Below, piece after piece: positions 50,958 to 59,129 of a DNA stretch of 64,000 bases. How positions within the stretch are numbered: position 1 is the first letter of the stretch; each line of letters starts with the position of its first letter. Source of the DNA: Nonomuraea angiospora. Lineage in GTDB: Bacteria; Actinomycetota; Actinomycetes; Streptosporangiales; Streptosporangiaceae. The position numbers and the translations under genes are program-made. The stretch is taken from assembly GCF_014873145.1 (NCBI RefSeq), contig NZ_JADBEK010000001.1:12834001-12898000 (forward strand). The letters are read 5' to 3'. The notes beneath the pieces are model-generated. The model saw only the letters and a list, made by a program, of their open reading frames with translations. It made no database searches and was not told the origin of the DNA.

Positions 50958-52595
50958 ATGCAGCACATCTCCCGCCGTCAGGCACTCCTCGGGCTGGGTG
51001 CGCTCACTCTTGCCGTCGCCGGCTGCGGCGAGGACGAGGCTCCGAAGAAGGCCGCCGACGTGTCCGCGAACAAGGCGGCCGCGATGGCCAACTACGGCGT
51101 CAACCAGCAGTTCAAGGCCACCGAGCCGATCTCGTTCGACGTGCTCTACAACAACCACCCGTTCTACCCGGACAAGAGCGACTGGCTGTTCTGGCAGGAG
51201 CTGACCAAGCGGACCAACGTGACGCTCAAGCCGGTGGAGGTGCCGCTCAGCGACTACGACAAGAAGCGCGGCCTGCTGGTGGGCTCCGGGCAGGCCCCGC
51301 TGATCATCCCGAAGACCTACCACCCGGCCGAGGAGGCGTTCGTCTCCTCCGGCGCCATCCTGCCGGTCAGCGACTACTTCGACCTGATGCCCAACTTCAA
51401 GGACAAGGTCGCCAAGTGGAAGATGGAGCCGGAGCTGGACACGCTGCGCCAGGCCGACGGCCGCATCTACCTGCTCCCCGGCCTCCACGAGGAGGTCTGG
51501 GCCGACTACTCCCTCGCGGTGCGGACCGACATCCTGGAGAAGCACAAGCTGGCGGTCCCGAAGACCTGGGACGAGCTGTACGAGGTGCTCAAGGCGCTGA
51601 AGAAGGAGTACCCGGACCTCTACCCGATGACCGACCGGTTCGGCGTCCCCACGCCCGGCGGCAACCTGTTCAAGCTCGTCGCCCAGGCCTACGGCGCCAA
51701 GGGCGGCTGGGAGTACCAGCACGCGACCTTCGACGCCACGGCCGGCAAGTTCGTCTACACCGGCGCGATGCCGCAGTACAAGCAGATGCTGGAGTACCTG
51801 GCCAAGCTGGTGAAGGAGAAGCTGCTCGACCCGGAGAGCTTCACCCAGCAGGACGAGCAGGCCAAGCAGAAGTTCAACTCCGGCAAGTCGTTCGTGATCA
51901 GCGCGAACGCGCAGTCGATCGTCAACGACTACCGCCCGACGCTGAGCAAGCTCGTCCCCGGCGCGAAGGTCGCCAAGATCCCGGTGCTCATGGGCCCGGT
52001 CGGCGACTACAAGATCGGCACCCGGCTCGAGAACGGCGTCATGATCTCCAAGAAGGCGCTGGAGAACAAGAACTTCGTCGCCATGATGCAGTTCATCGAC
52101 TGGCTCTGGTACTCCGACCAGGGCGAGGAGTTCGCCAAGTGGGGCGTCGAGGGCACCACGTACACCAAGGACGCCTCGGGCAACTACAAGATCGCCAAGG
52201 ACATCGACTTCGTCGGCCTCAACCCCGGCGCGCCCAAGCACCTGCAGAAGGACTTCGGCTTCTCCAACGGCGTGTTCGCCTACGGCGGCACCACCAAGCT
52301 GCTGAACTCCACCTTCTCCGAGGAGGAGGTGGCCTTCCAGGACGTGATGAACGCCAGGAAGCCCTGGCCGGTCGAGCCGCCGCACCCGTTCAACGACGAG
52401 GAGCGCGAGCAGGCCACGCTGTGGGAGACGCCGCTGAAGGACTACGTCACCCAGCAGACGCTCAAGTTCGTCCTCGGCGAGCGTGACCTGAGCGAGTGGG
52501 ACGCCTACGTCAAGGAGCTGGAGGCCAAGAACACGACCTCTTACATGAACCTCGTCAACACCGCCTACGAGCGCTTCAAGAAGGACCACGGCTGA
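50958..52595 (+). CDS. Extracellular solute-binding lipoprotein (LplA-type), probable xylo-oligosaccharide binder
   Basis: 545 residues. The signal has a twin-arginine SRRQALLGLG and a lipobox AVAGCG, so Tat export followed by lipidation is likely. The mature protein is a family 1-like binding protein of the LplA group (VLYNNHPFYPDKSDWLFWQELTKRTNVTLK, LYPMTDRFGVPTPGGNLF, NGVMISKKALENKNFVAMMQFIDWLWYSDQGEEFAKWG). It hands a sugar to the two preceding permeases; xylo-oligosaccharides or aldouronic acids fit the neighbouring glycosidases. Strong AAGGA upstream of ATG 50958. Confidence 0.9.
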   Translation: MQHISRRQALLGLGALTLAVAGCGEDEAPKKAADVSANKAAAMANYGVNQQFKATEPISFDVLYNNHPFYPDKSDWLFWQELTKRTNVTLKPVEVPLSDYDKKRGLLVGSGQAPLIIPKTYHPAEEAFVSSGAILPVSDYFDLMPNFKDKVAKWKMEPELDTLRQADGRIYLLPGLHEEVWADYSLAVRTDILEKHKLAVPKTWDELYEVLKALKKEYPDLYPMTDRFGVPTPGGNLFKLVAQAYGAKGGWEYQHATFDATAGKFVYTGAMPQYKQMLEYLAKLVKEKLLDPESFTQQDEQAKQKFNSGKSFVISANAQSIVNDYRPTLSKLVPGAKVAKIPVLMGPVGDYKIGTRLENGVMISKKALENKNFVAMMQFIDWLWYSDQGEEFAKWGVEGTTYTKDASGNYKIAKDIDFVGLNPGAPKHLQKDFGFSNGVFAYGGTTKLLNSTFSEEEVAFQDVMNARKPWPVEPPHPFNDEEREQATLWETPLKDYVTQQTLKFVLGERDLSEWDAYVKELEAKNTTSYMNLVNTAYERFKKDHG

Positions 52596-54106
52596 TGCGC
52601 GTGCCCTCGGAGGCCTCAGGGCGGCTGTCCGACGCCTGGCGGTTCTGTGTCGGCACCGGCCGCTTCGAGCTGGCGCTGCGCCGCGACTACCAGGACTCGC
52701 TGGCGCTGATCCAGCGGGAGATCGGCTTCCGGCACATCCGGGGGCACGGGCTGCTCAGCGATGGGGCAGGCGTCCACCAGCCGTACGAGTACGCGGGCGC
52801 GCGGCACGTGCGCCACTCGTTCACGTACGTGGACCAGGTGATCGACGCCTACCTCGAGCTCGGCATCCGCCCTTTCGTGGAGCTGGGGTTCATGCCCTCC
52901 GGGCTGGCCTCCGGCGACCAGACCGTGTTCTGGTGGCAGGGCAACGTCACGCCGCCCAGCTCCTGGCGGGAGTGGGCGGAGCTGGTGCGGGCCACGGTGG
53001 CGCACCTCGTCGACCGGTACGGGCTCGACGAGGTGCGCACCTGGCCGATCGAGGTGTGGAACGAGCCCAACCTCAAGGACTTCTGGCAGGACGCCGACCA
53101 GGACGCCTACCACCGCCTCTATGAGGTGAGCGCGCACGCGGTCAAGGAGGTGGACGCCTCGCTCCAGGTCGGCGGCCCGGCCATCTCGCCCGGCTCCGAC
53201 GAGTTCCTCGCGCGCTTCGCCGACTTCGTGGCCGGGCGCTCGCTGCCCATCGACTTCGTCAGCCGGCACGCGTACACCTCGGGCCCGGCCCAGCACGTGC
53301 CGTTCGGCGTGCACCAGACGCTGGCGCCGGCGTCGAAGCTGCTGGAGCAGTTCGCCACGCCGCGGCGGCAGCTCGCGGGCGGGCCGCTGGAGGGGCTGCC
53401 CGTGCACATCACGGAGTTCAACTCCTCCTACCGGCCCGACAACCCCGTCCACGACACGGCCTTCCACGCCGCCTACCTCGCGCCGGTGCTGGCGGCCGGG
53501 GGAGAGCTGGTCGACTCCTTCTCCTACTGGACCTTCAGCGACATGTTCGAGGAGCAGGGGATCCCGACCTCGATCTTCCACGGCGGCTTCGGCCTGCTGA
53601 CCCACCGGCAGATCAAGAAGCCCACCTACCACCTGTACGCGTTCATGGCCCGGATGGGCGAGCAGATCCTGGCGCGCGGGGAGGACCACCTGGTCACCCG
53701 GGACGGCGACGGCCGGGTCACCGTGCTGGCCTGGGCGCCTGCGGACGTGACCGGCGCGCCTGCGGTGGACGGGCACACCGTACGGCTGTCGATCCCCATC
53801 GGCGAGGCCGCCTCGGCGTTCGAGCTGCGCTCGTCGGTGAGCGAGGAGAAGGGCAACGCGTGGGCGGCGTGGCGCGAGCTGGGCCGCCCGAGCTCGCCGC
53901 GGCCCAGGGAGCTCGACGTGCTGCGGGAGGCGGCCGAGCCCGCGCGTTCCCACCGCGGCCTGCCCGTCGAGGACGGGCGGGTGGACCTGGATCTCCGGCT
54001 CGACCGCCACGAGGTTACGCTGGTCGAGCTCACACCGGTGGTGGACCGGACGCCGCCGTGGTGGGACGACAGGCGGCTGCTCGGCCTGGGAGAGGAGAGC
54101 CGATGA
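52595..54106 (+). CDS. GH39 family glycosidase, probable beta-xylosidase
   Basis: 503 residues. The GH39 barrel shows the acid/base in EVWNEPN (Glu157) and the nucleophile in HITEFNSSY (Glu274), with FVELGFMPSGLASGD and FSYWTFSDMFEEQGIPTSIFHGGFGL as further family blocks. A beta-sandwich C-terminal region follows. GH39 members are mostly beta-xylosidases or alpha-L-iduronidases; context favours xylose release. No signal peptide, so it acts in the cytoplasm. ATG 52595 overlaps the preceding TGA by one base (TGATG). Confidence 0.9.
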   Translation: MRVPSEASGRLSDAWRFCVGTGRFELALRRDYQDSLALIQREIGFRHIRGHGLLSDGAGVHQPYEYAGARHVRHSFTYVDQVIDAYLELGIRPFVELGFMPSGLASGDQTVFWWQGNVTPPSSWREWAELVRATVAHLVDRYGLDEVRTWPIEVWNEPNLKDFWQDADQDAYHRLYEVSAHAVKEVDASLQVGGPAISPGSDEFLARFADFVAGRSLPIDFVSRHAYTSGPAQHVPFGVHQTLAPASKLLEQFATPRRQLAGGPLEGLPVHITEFNSSYRPDNPVHDTAFHAAYLAPVLAAGGELVDSFSYWTFSDMFEEQGIPTSIFHGGFGLLTHRQIKKPTYHLYAFMARMGEQILARGEDHLVTRDGDGRVTVLAWAPADVTGAPAVDGHTVRLSIPIGEAASAFELRSSVSEEKGNAWAAWRELGRPSSPRPRELDVLREAAEPARSHRGLPVEDGRVDLDLRLDRHEVTLVELTPVVDRTPPWWDDRRLLGLGEESR

Positions 54107-54789
54107 GCGAGGTGTCGGCGCGGCGGCGGTTCGGCGAGGGCCCGCTCTCGCGCGCGGCCACGCTGATCTACAGCCTGCTGGTGGTCGAGGGGCTGTTCCT
54201 GGTCGCGACCGCGCCCGGCCTGATCGCGCTGACCCTGCTCGGCGGCGACGCCGCCAACGTGCCGCTGGTGGCGGCCTGCGCGCTGCCGCTCGGCCCCGCG
54301 CTGTCCGCCGCCCTCTACGCGCTGCGCCACCGCGGCCGGGACCTGACCGACCTGCATCCGGCGGCGGCGTTCTGGCGCGGCTACAAGGCCAACGTGGGCG
54401 GCGTGCTGAAGATCTGGGTCCCGTGGCTCGTCGCGCTGGCCGTCGTCGGGACGAACCTGGCGAACTTCGCCGTCGCCGGCGTCCCGGGGTGGTGGGCGGT
54501 GCTGCTCGTGCTCGTCGCGCTGGCGGCGCTGCTGTGGGCCGCCAACGCCCTGGTGATCACGTCGCTGTTCGCGTTCCGGGCGGTGGACGTGGCGCGGCTG
54601 GCGTCGTACTTCCTCGTGCGCCACCCGAAGGCGGCCCTCGCCAACGCGTCCCTGCTGGTCGTGGCGGGCGGCCTGACGATGGTCGCCACCGAGCTGGCGC
54701 CCGCCCTGCTGGCCTCGGCGTTCGCCGCGGCGCTGCTGTGGAACAGCCGCCCGATGATCGCCGAGGTCCGGGAGCGCTTCACCGCCTAG
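54103..54789 (+). CDS. DUF624 (YesL-like) membrane protein
   Basis: 228 residues with about five membrane helices and the DUF624 pattern (VVEGLFLVATAPGLIALTLLGG, LPLGPALSAALYALRH, FWRGYKANVGGVLKIWVPW). YesL proteins are regularly encoded with LplB/YtcP-type sugar importers, as here, but their role is unknown. ATG 54103 overlaps the GH39 stop (ATGA), making it the last gene of the coupled run. Confidence 0.88.
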   Translation: MSEVSARRRFGEGPLSRAATLIYSLLVVEGLFLVATAPGLIALTLLGGDAANVPLVAACALPLGPALSAALYALRHRGRDLTDLHPAAAFWRGYKANVGGVLKIWVPWLVALAVVGTNLANFAVAGVPGWWAVLLVLVALAALLWAANALVITSLFAFRAVDVARLASYFLVRHPKAALANASLLVVAGGLTMVATELAPALLASAFAAALLWNSRPMIAEVRERFTA

Positions 54790-54852
54790 CCAGTTGCTGT
54801 CTCTTCTGTCCCAGATTTCCAAAGATCAACAGATGGTTGTACTTTTCGGACG

Positions 54853-56139
54853 GTGAGACCTTTACGTGTCCGATCGCTCGCAGCCGTCGCACTGGTCGCC
54901 GCGAGCCTCCTCGTAGCGGCTCCGGCCGATGCGGCGTCCACACCCTCCGCAGAAGTGCTCTTCGACGGAGGCAACGAGGCCTACGTCAGCGGCGCCTACC
55001 GGGTCGACTACCACTCCTTCCGCGCGCCGGCCGTGATCCGTACCAAGGGAAACACGGTCATCGCCTTCGCCGAAGGCCGGGTCGGCGACAACGACGACTA
55101 CGGCAACATCGACCTCATCTACAAGACCTCCAGGGACTCCGGAAAACCCGGCACCTGGTCCGGGATCAAGGCGGTGGCCACCGGGTGGCCGGACGCCGTC
55201 GGCAACCCCACCGCGGTCTTCGACGGGCAGACCGTCTACCTGTTCTTCAACCGGATGGCGGCCGGCTGGAAGAGCGTCGGCGACTTCGACAGCTGGGACG
55301 ACCGCGAGGTGTGGCTGGCCTCGTCGGCCACCGACGCCAACGGCCTGCCCACGGGCGGCTGGACCCTCACCGAGAAGACCGACACGCTCAAACCGCACAA
55401 GGACCCGAGCGATCCGTTGAACAGGAAATGGTTCAACGACTCGATCGGCCCCGGCGCCGGCATCAAGATGACCGACGGAACCCTGGTCATCCCGGCCAAG
55501 TGGCGCAACATCTACAAGCGGCCAGGGGATACTGACTGGCGCTACCAGGAGCTGACGAACACCGGCGTCACCAAGACCGACGAGGCCACGATCCTGCAGC
55601 GGTTCAGCGGCGACCTCTATCGCAACGATCGTGCCAGGTTCGCCAACGCCGGCGATCCGCCGCTGCTCAAGCGGCTGGTCGCCACCGGCACCCTCGACGG
55701 CGGCTTCTCCGGCTACGCCGATCACCTCGAGCCGGACGGCCGGGTCCTGCCCGATCCCGACTGCCAGGCCTCGACGCTGCGCTTCGCCGGGTCGCCGAAC
55801 CGGATCCTGTTCCTCGGCCCCCACCCGGGCGGCGACTCCCGAAGCCGGACCCCCATGCGCGTCTGGATGAGCTATGACGACGGCGTCGGCTGGCCGTACA
55901 CCCGCCTGCTCGGAGACTTTCCCGCGCCCCAGCCGAAGGGACGGGACGGCAGGCCGAACGTGAACGGGGTCGAAGGGGGCTACTCCAGCATGCTGCAGAC
56001 CGCCGACAATCAGGTCGGCGCGGCCATCGAGTGGGGCGAGCAGAACAGCTCGGGCAGCGACAAGAACATGAGCATCATCTTCCGCCGTTTCCACCCCGCC
56101 TGGATCGCCAACGGCCGCCCGGAACCGCCGCCGGGATAG
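54853..56139 (+). CDS. Secreted sialidase-fold (six-bladed propeller) protein
   Basis: 428 residues. A signal peptide (VRPLRVRSLAAVALVAASLLVAAPADA) precedes a sialidase-like propeller. SFRAPAVIRTKGNTVIAFAEGR is the Arg-Ile-Pro-type start region, TSRDSGKPGTW and MSYDDGVGWPYT are Asp-box-like turns, and GGYSSMLQ holds a candidate catalytic Tyr. Its substrate is unclear: sialic acid is unexpected in a xylan locus, so another acidic sugar is possible. Codon 4 is TTA (54862-54864). It is 63 bases after the DUF624 gene and may have its own promoter. Confidence 0.8.
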   Translation: MRPLRVRSLAAVALVAASLLVAAPADAASTPSAEVLFDGGNEAYVSGAYRVDYHSFRAPAVIRTKGNTVIAFAEGRVGDNDDYGNIDLIYKTSRDSGKPGTWSGIKAVATGWPDAVGNPTAVFDGQTVYLFFNRMAAGWKSVGDFDSWDDREVWLASSATDANGLPTGGWTLTEKTDTLKPHKDPSDPLNRKWFNDSIGPGAGIKMTDGTLVIPAKWRNIYKRPGDTDWRYQELTNTGVTKTDEATILQRFSGDLYRNDRARFANAGDPPLLKRLVATGTLDGGFSGYADHLEPDGRVLPDPDCQASTLRFAGSPNRILFLGPHPGGDSRSRTPMRVWMSYDDGVGWPYTRLLGDFPAPQPKGRDGRPNVNGVEGGYSSMLQTADNQVGAAIEWGEQNSSGSDKNMSIIFRRFHPAWIANGRPEPPPG

Positions 56140-56219
56140 CCGCCCCCCGGGCGCTCCGCCATCTCAAACACCTCGCAACGCCCCAGCAACCCACGACACG
56201 CTGACCTGACAGAGCACTG

Positions 56220-58163
56220 CTAGGGGATGTGCCGTCCGTGCGCGTCGGGCACGCCCGACTTGCGGAAGAAATAGGCGTTGATCTGGTCGCGCCACTCCTC
56301 GGCGCAGCGGACCTGCTCGTCGAGCCGCTCCTTGACCCGGGCGTACAGGTCCGGGTCCACCGCGCCGGTATCGGCGAGCTTCTCCCAGTGCAGCCGCGTC
56401 TCGGCCGCCTCCTCCGCGCCCGCGAAGTGCGTGTCGTAGATGTGCTGGATGACCGTCGAGCCGCTGTGCAGCACGTGCCCGTACGGGACGTGGTGGAAGA
56501 ACAGCAGCAGCTCGTCGGGGCAGCGCTCGAGCGACTCGTAGACGTCCGACCACGGCTGCGGGTACTGGCCGGTGAAGCCGGTGCCGGTGGCGCGCGTGCG
56601 GTCCACGCCCACGCCGTCGCGGTCGGCGAAGTGGTACGTGCCCCACGGCGTGTACTCGTAGCCGTCCACGTCCGGGCCGTAGTGATGGCCGGGGCGCACC
56701 ATGAAGCCGACGCCGAGCGGCGCGGTGTAGCGCTCGTACGTGCGCCACGACCCGTCCATCATGGCGTGCAGGGTGCGCCGCAGCGACTCGCCGGGCCGGG
56801 CGAAGGTGAGGTCGATCCACTCGTCGAGGACTGCGGCCGGGTCGAGGGCCGGGTCCCAGGCGAGGCGGCCGAACGCGTACAGGTTGGCCTGCGCGAGCGG
56901 GTGGCCGGTCCAGTAGCGGTCGTCGCCTGCGTTGGAGACCGCGACCAGGTCGCCCGCCTCGGCGACGTTCTCGAACGCGAGGATCTCGCTCCACATGGGG
57001 GCCAGGTAGCAGACGTGCCGCTGCTGGCCGGTGTACTCCTGCGTCACCTGCAGCTCAACCGCCAGGCGGGTCCCCCGCATCTCCAGGATCACCGGGGAGA
57101 CCGGCTCGCGCGTCTGGAAGTCCATGGGGCCGTGCTTGACCTGGAGGATCGCGTTGTCCAGGAACTGGCCGTCGAGCGGGGCGAAGTGGTCGTAGGCGGC
57201 GCGGGCGCGGTCGGTGGAGCGGTCGCGCCAGTCCTGGCGGTGGTTGTAGACGAAGGCCCGCCAGTGGACGACCCCGCCGAAGGGGGCCAGGGCCTCGGCG
57301 AGCATGTTCGCGCCGTCGGCGTGGGTGCGCCCATACGCGAACGGGCCCGGCTGGCCCTCCGAGTCAGCTTTCACGACATATCCGCCGAAGTCAGGAATAG
57401 TTGCGTAGACCTGCTCCGTGGTCTCCGCCCACCACCTGCGTACGTCCGCGTCGAGCGGGTCCGCGGTGGACAGGCCGCCCAGCGCGATGGGGGAGGCGAA
57501 GTTGACGGACAGGTGCACCCGGATCCCGTACGGGCGGAACTCGGCGGCGATGGCGGCCACCTCGCCGAGCCGGTCGGTCAGCAGGTGGGCCTCGGTGGCG
57601 TGCACGTTCACGTTGTTGATCGCGACCGCGTTGACGCCGGAGGCGGCCAGCAGCCGCGCGTAGGCCCGCACCCTGGTCAGGTCCGGGCGCAGGGCGCCGT
57701 CCGCCCAGAAGATCGACCCGCCCGCGTAGCCGCGCTCGACCTGGCCCATCACCGGGTGCACGTCGATGTTGTCCCAGTGGTCGAGCATGCGCCGCCGCAT
57801 CGCGGGCCGGTGGTGCTCGACCGGCCGCTCGCCCTCGAACGCCGCCTCGCCCAGCCGTACGACGTGGAAGAACCCGTAGAGCAGCCCGGCGGGATCGCCG
57901 CCGGCCACGGTCGTGACGCCGTCCCGCCGCGAGATCGCGTACCCGTCCTCGCCCTCGGCGTCGGACAGGGTCAGCACGAGGTCGGACGGCCCTCCGTCGG
58001 TGACGCCGCCGCCGTGGCGGGCGGCGGCCTGCGCGACCTCCTCCCGCACGGTCTCGGCGAGCGGCCCGTCCGCCCGCACGACGGTACGGCGCGAGCCGAT
58101 CGCCCTGAACGCCTCGGGCGGCAGCCACGCCGGATGGACGTCGGTCAGTTCGGGAATGCTCAC
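56220..58163 (-). CDS. aguA: GH67 alpha-glucuronidase
   Basis: 647 residues covering the three GH67 domains. The catalytic residues fall at the spacing known from Geobacillus and Cellvibrio enzymes: Glu269 in [10 protein letters not shown] (general acid), Asp348 in HGPMDFQ and Glu376 in TQEYTG (paired bases). It removes 4-O-methyl-glucuronic acid from the non-reducing end of aldouronic acids; with no signal peptide it acts on imported oligomers. GTG 58163 is preferred over GTG 58184 because CGAAGGAG sits at ideal spacing. A CGAAAC box lies upstream at 58201-58206. It is convergent with the plus-strand xylan genes. Confidence 0.92.
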   Translation of the reverse strand: MSIPELTDVHPAWLPPEAFRAIGSRRTVVRADGPLAETVREEVAQAAARHGGGVTDGGPSDLVLTLSDAEGEDGYAISRRDGVTTVAGGDPAGLLYGFFHVVRLGEAAFEGERPVEHHRPAMRRRMLDHWDNIDVHPVMGQVERGYAGGSIFWADGALRPDLTRVRAYARLLAASGVNAVAINNVNVHATEAHLLTDRLGEVAAIAAEFRPYGIRVHLSVNFASPIALGGLSTADPLDADVRRWWAETTEQVYATIPDFGGYVVKADSEGQPGPFAYGRTHADGANMLAEALAPFGGVVHWRAFVYNHRQDWRDRSTDRARAAYDHFAPLDGQFLDNAILQVKHGPMDFQTREPVSPVILEMRGTRLAVELQVTQEYTGQQRHVCYLAPMWSEILAFENVAEAGDLVAVSNAGDDRYWTGHPLAQANLYAFGRLAWDPALDPAAVLDEWIDLTFARPGESLRRTLHAMMDGSWRTYERYTAPLGVGFMVRPGHHYGPDVDGYEYTPWGTYHFADRDGVGVDRTRATGTGFTGQYPQPWSDVYESLERCPDELLLFFHHVPYGHVLHSGSTVIQHIYDTHFAGAEEAAETRLHWEKLADTGAVDPDLYARVKERLDEQVRCAEEWRDQINAYFFRKSGVPDAHGRHIP

Positions 58164-58241
58164 GGGGCTCCTTCGATACGGCACCGAGGGATGAATTTAC
58201 CGAAACGACCCCCGCCGCGAGCGGTCAGGGGGCCGCATCCG

Positions 58242-58967
58242 TCAGGCGCCGCGCGGTGCCGACAAGGTGCCGGAGAGCTTGGCCACGCGGCCGAGCGGGT
58301 CGAACTCGACGAGCGCCTCGAAGCCGGGTCCCGCGAGGGTGAGCTGATCGGCGTCCTGGCCGGGAGCGACGCCGAGGCCGCGGCGCACGGCGTAGCTGTG
58401 CACGGCGCGCCGGTGGTCCGTCAGCAGCGGCAGGGTGAGCGCCTGCTGCAGGACGCGCATGAGGCGAGCGGGCTCCGGCGGCGGCAGCCGGAAGTCGGGA
58501 TGCTCGATGAGGAACGCGGCCCGGGTGCCGCCGCCCGCGTCGCCGTTGTAGGCGCTCCAGCGGCCCGTCACGGCCTTGGCGGCCTCGGTGAGGATCGCCG
58601 CGGCGAAGTGCGGCTCGGCGGGGGAGCCGGGCAGCGCGCCGAACGGGACCTCGGCGGAGGCGAGCTCCGCGATGTCGTACTGCTGCCCGAAGTCCCGCAG
58701 CGTCGCGGAGAGCGCCGTCAGCGCCTCCGGGAAGCCGGACGGATTCGCCCAGGCCCACAGCCACGAGTCCGGTCCCGGGGCGGCGGTGCCGAGCAGGTGG
58801 AAGCCGGTGCAGCTGATCGTGCGGCTCCCGGTGAACTCGAAGCGCTGCTCCCTTAGGTTGACGCTCCAGTCGTGCTCGCCGAGCACCTCCTCGAGGTGGA
58901 GCTGGTGCTCGAGCGAGAGGATCGCGGCGTCGTCAAGGAGGTTGGCGAGGGTGAGTGGTTCCGGCAT
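58242..58967 (-). CDS. DUF6882 domain-containing protein
   Basis: 241 residues matching the DUF6882 pattern: HDWSVNLREQRFEFTGSRTISCTGFHLLGTAAPGPDSWLWAWANPSGFP in the first half and WSAYNGDAGGGTRAAFLIEHPDFRLPPP in the second. No signal peptide or membrane segment. Function unknown; the family is widespread in actinobacteria. It precedes aguA on the same strand by 78 bases, but a link to sugar use is not suggested by sequence. Confidence 0.8.
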   Translation of the reverse strand: MPEPLTLANLLDDAAILSLEHQLHLEEVLGEHDWSVNLREQRFEFTGSRTISCTGFHLLGTAAPGPDSWLWAWANPSGFPEALTALSATLRDFGQQYDIAELASAEVPFGALPGSPAEPHFAAAILTEAAKAVTGRWSAYNGDAGGGTRAAFLIEHPDFRLPPPEPARLMRVLQQALTLPLLTDHRRAVHSYAVRRGLGVAPGQDADQLTLAGPGFEALVEFDPLGRVAKLSGTLSAPRGA

Positions 58968-59129
58968 CCGGGCAGATTAGCGGTTTTCCGGCGAGCCGGT
59001 GCCGAAGGCCGACGCGGCCAGGGGATCGTGTAGTTCGATCGTGCTGCAACTGCCATAGGTCGCGAAAGGCCCGCACGTTCGACCTGGCCACGCTCGCGTG
59101 GCTGCTCCAGCGTCAGGACCGGCCGGCCG

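Noticed and set aside
58968..59129. Possible small gene between DUF6882 and the fusion gene
   Set aside because: Short open stretches exist, but none has a start with a ribosome site or recognisable sequence; I see nothing definite in these 162 bases.
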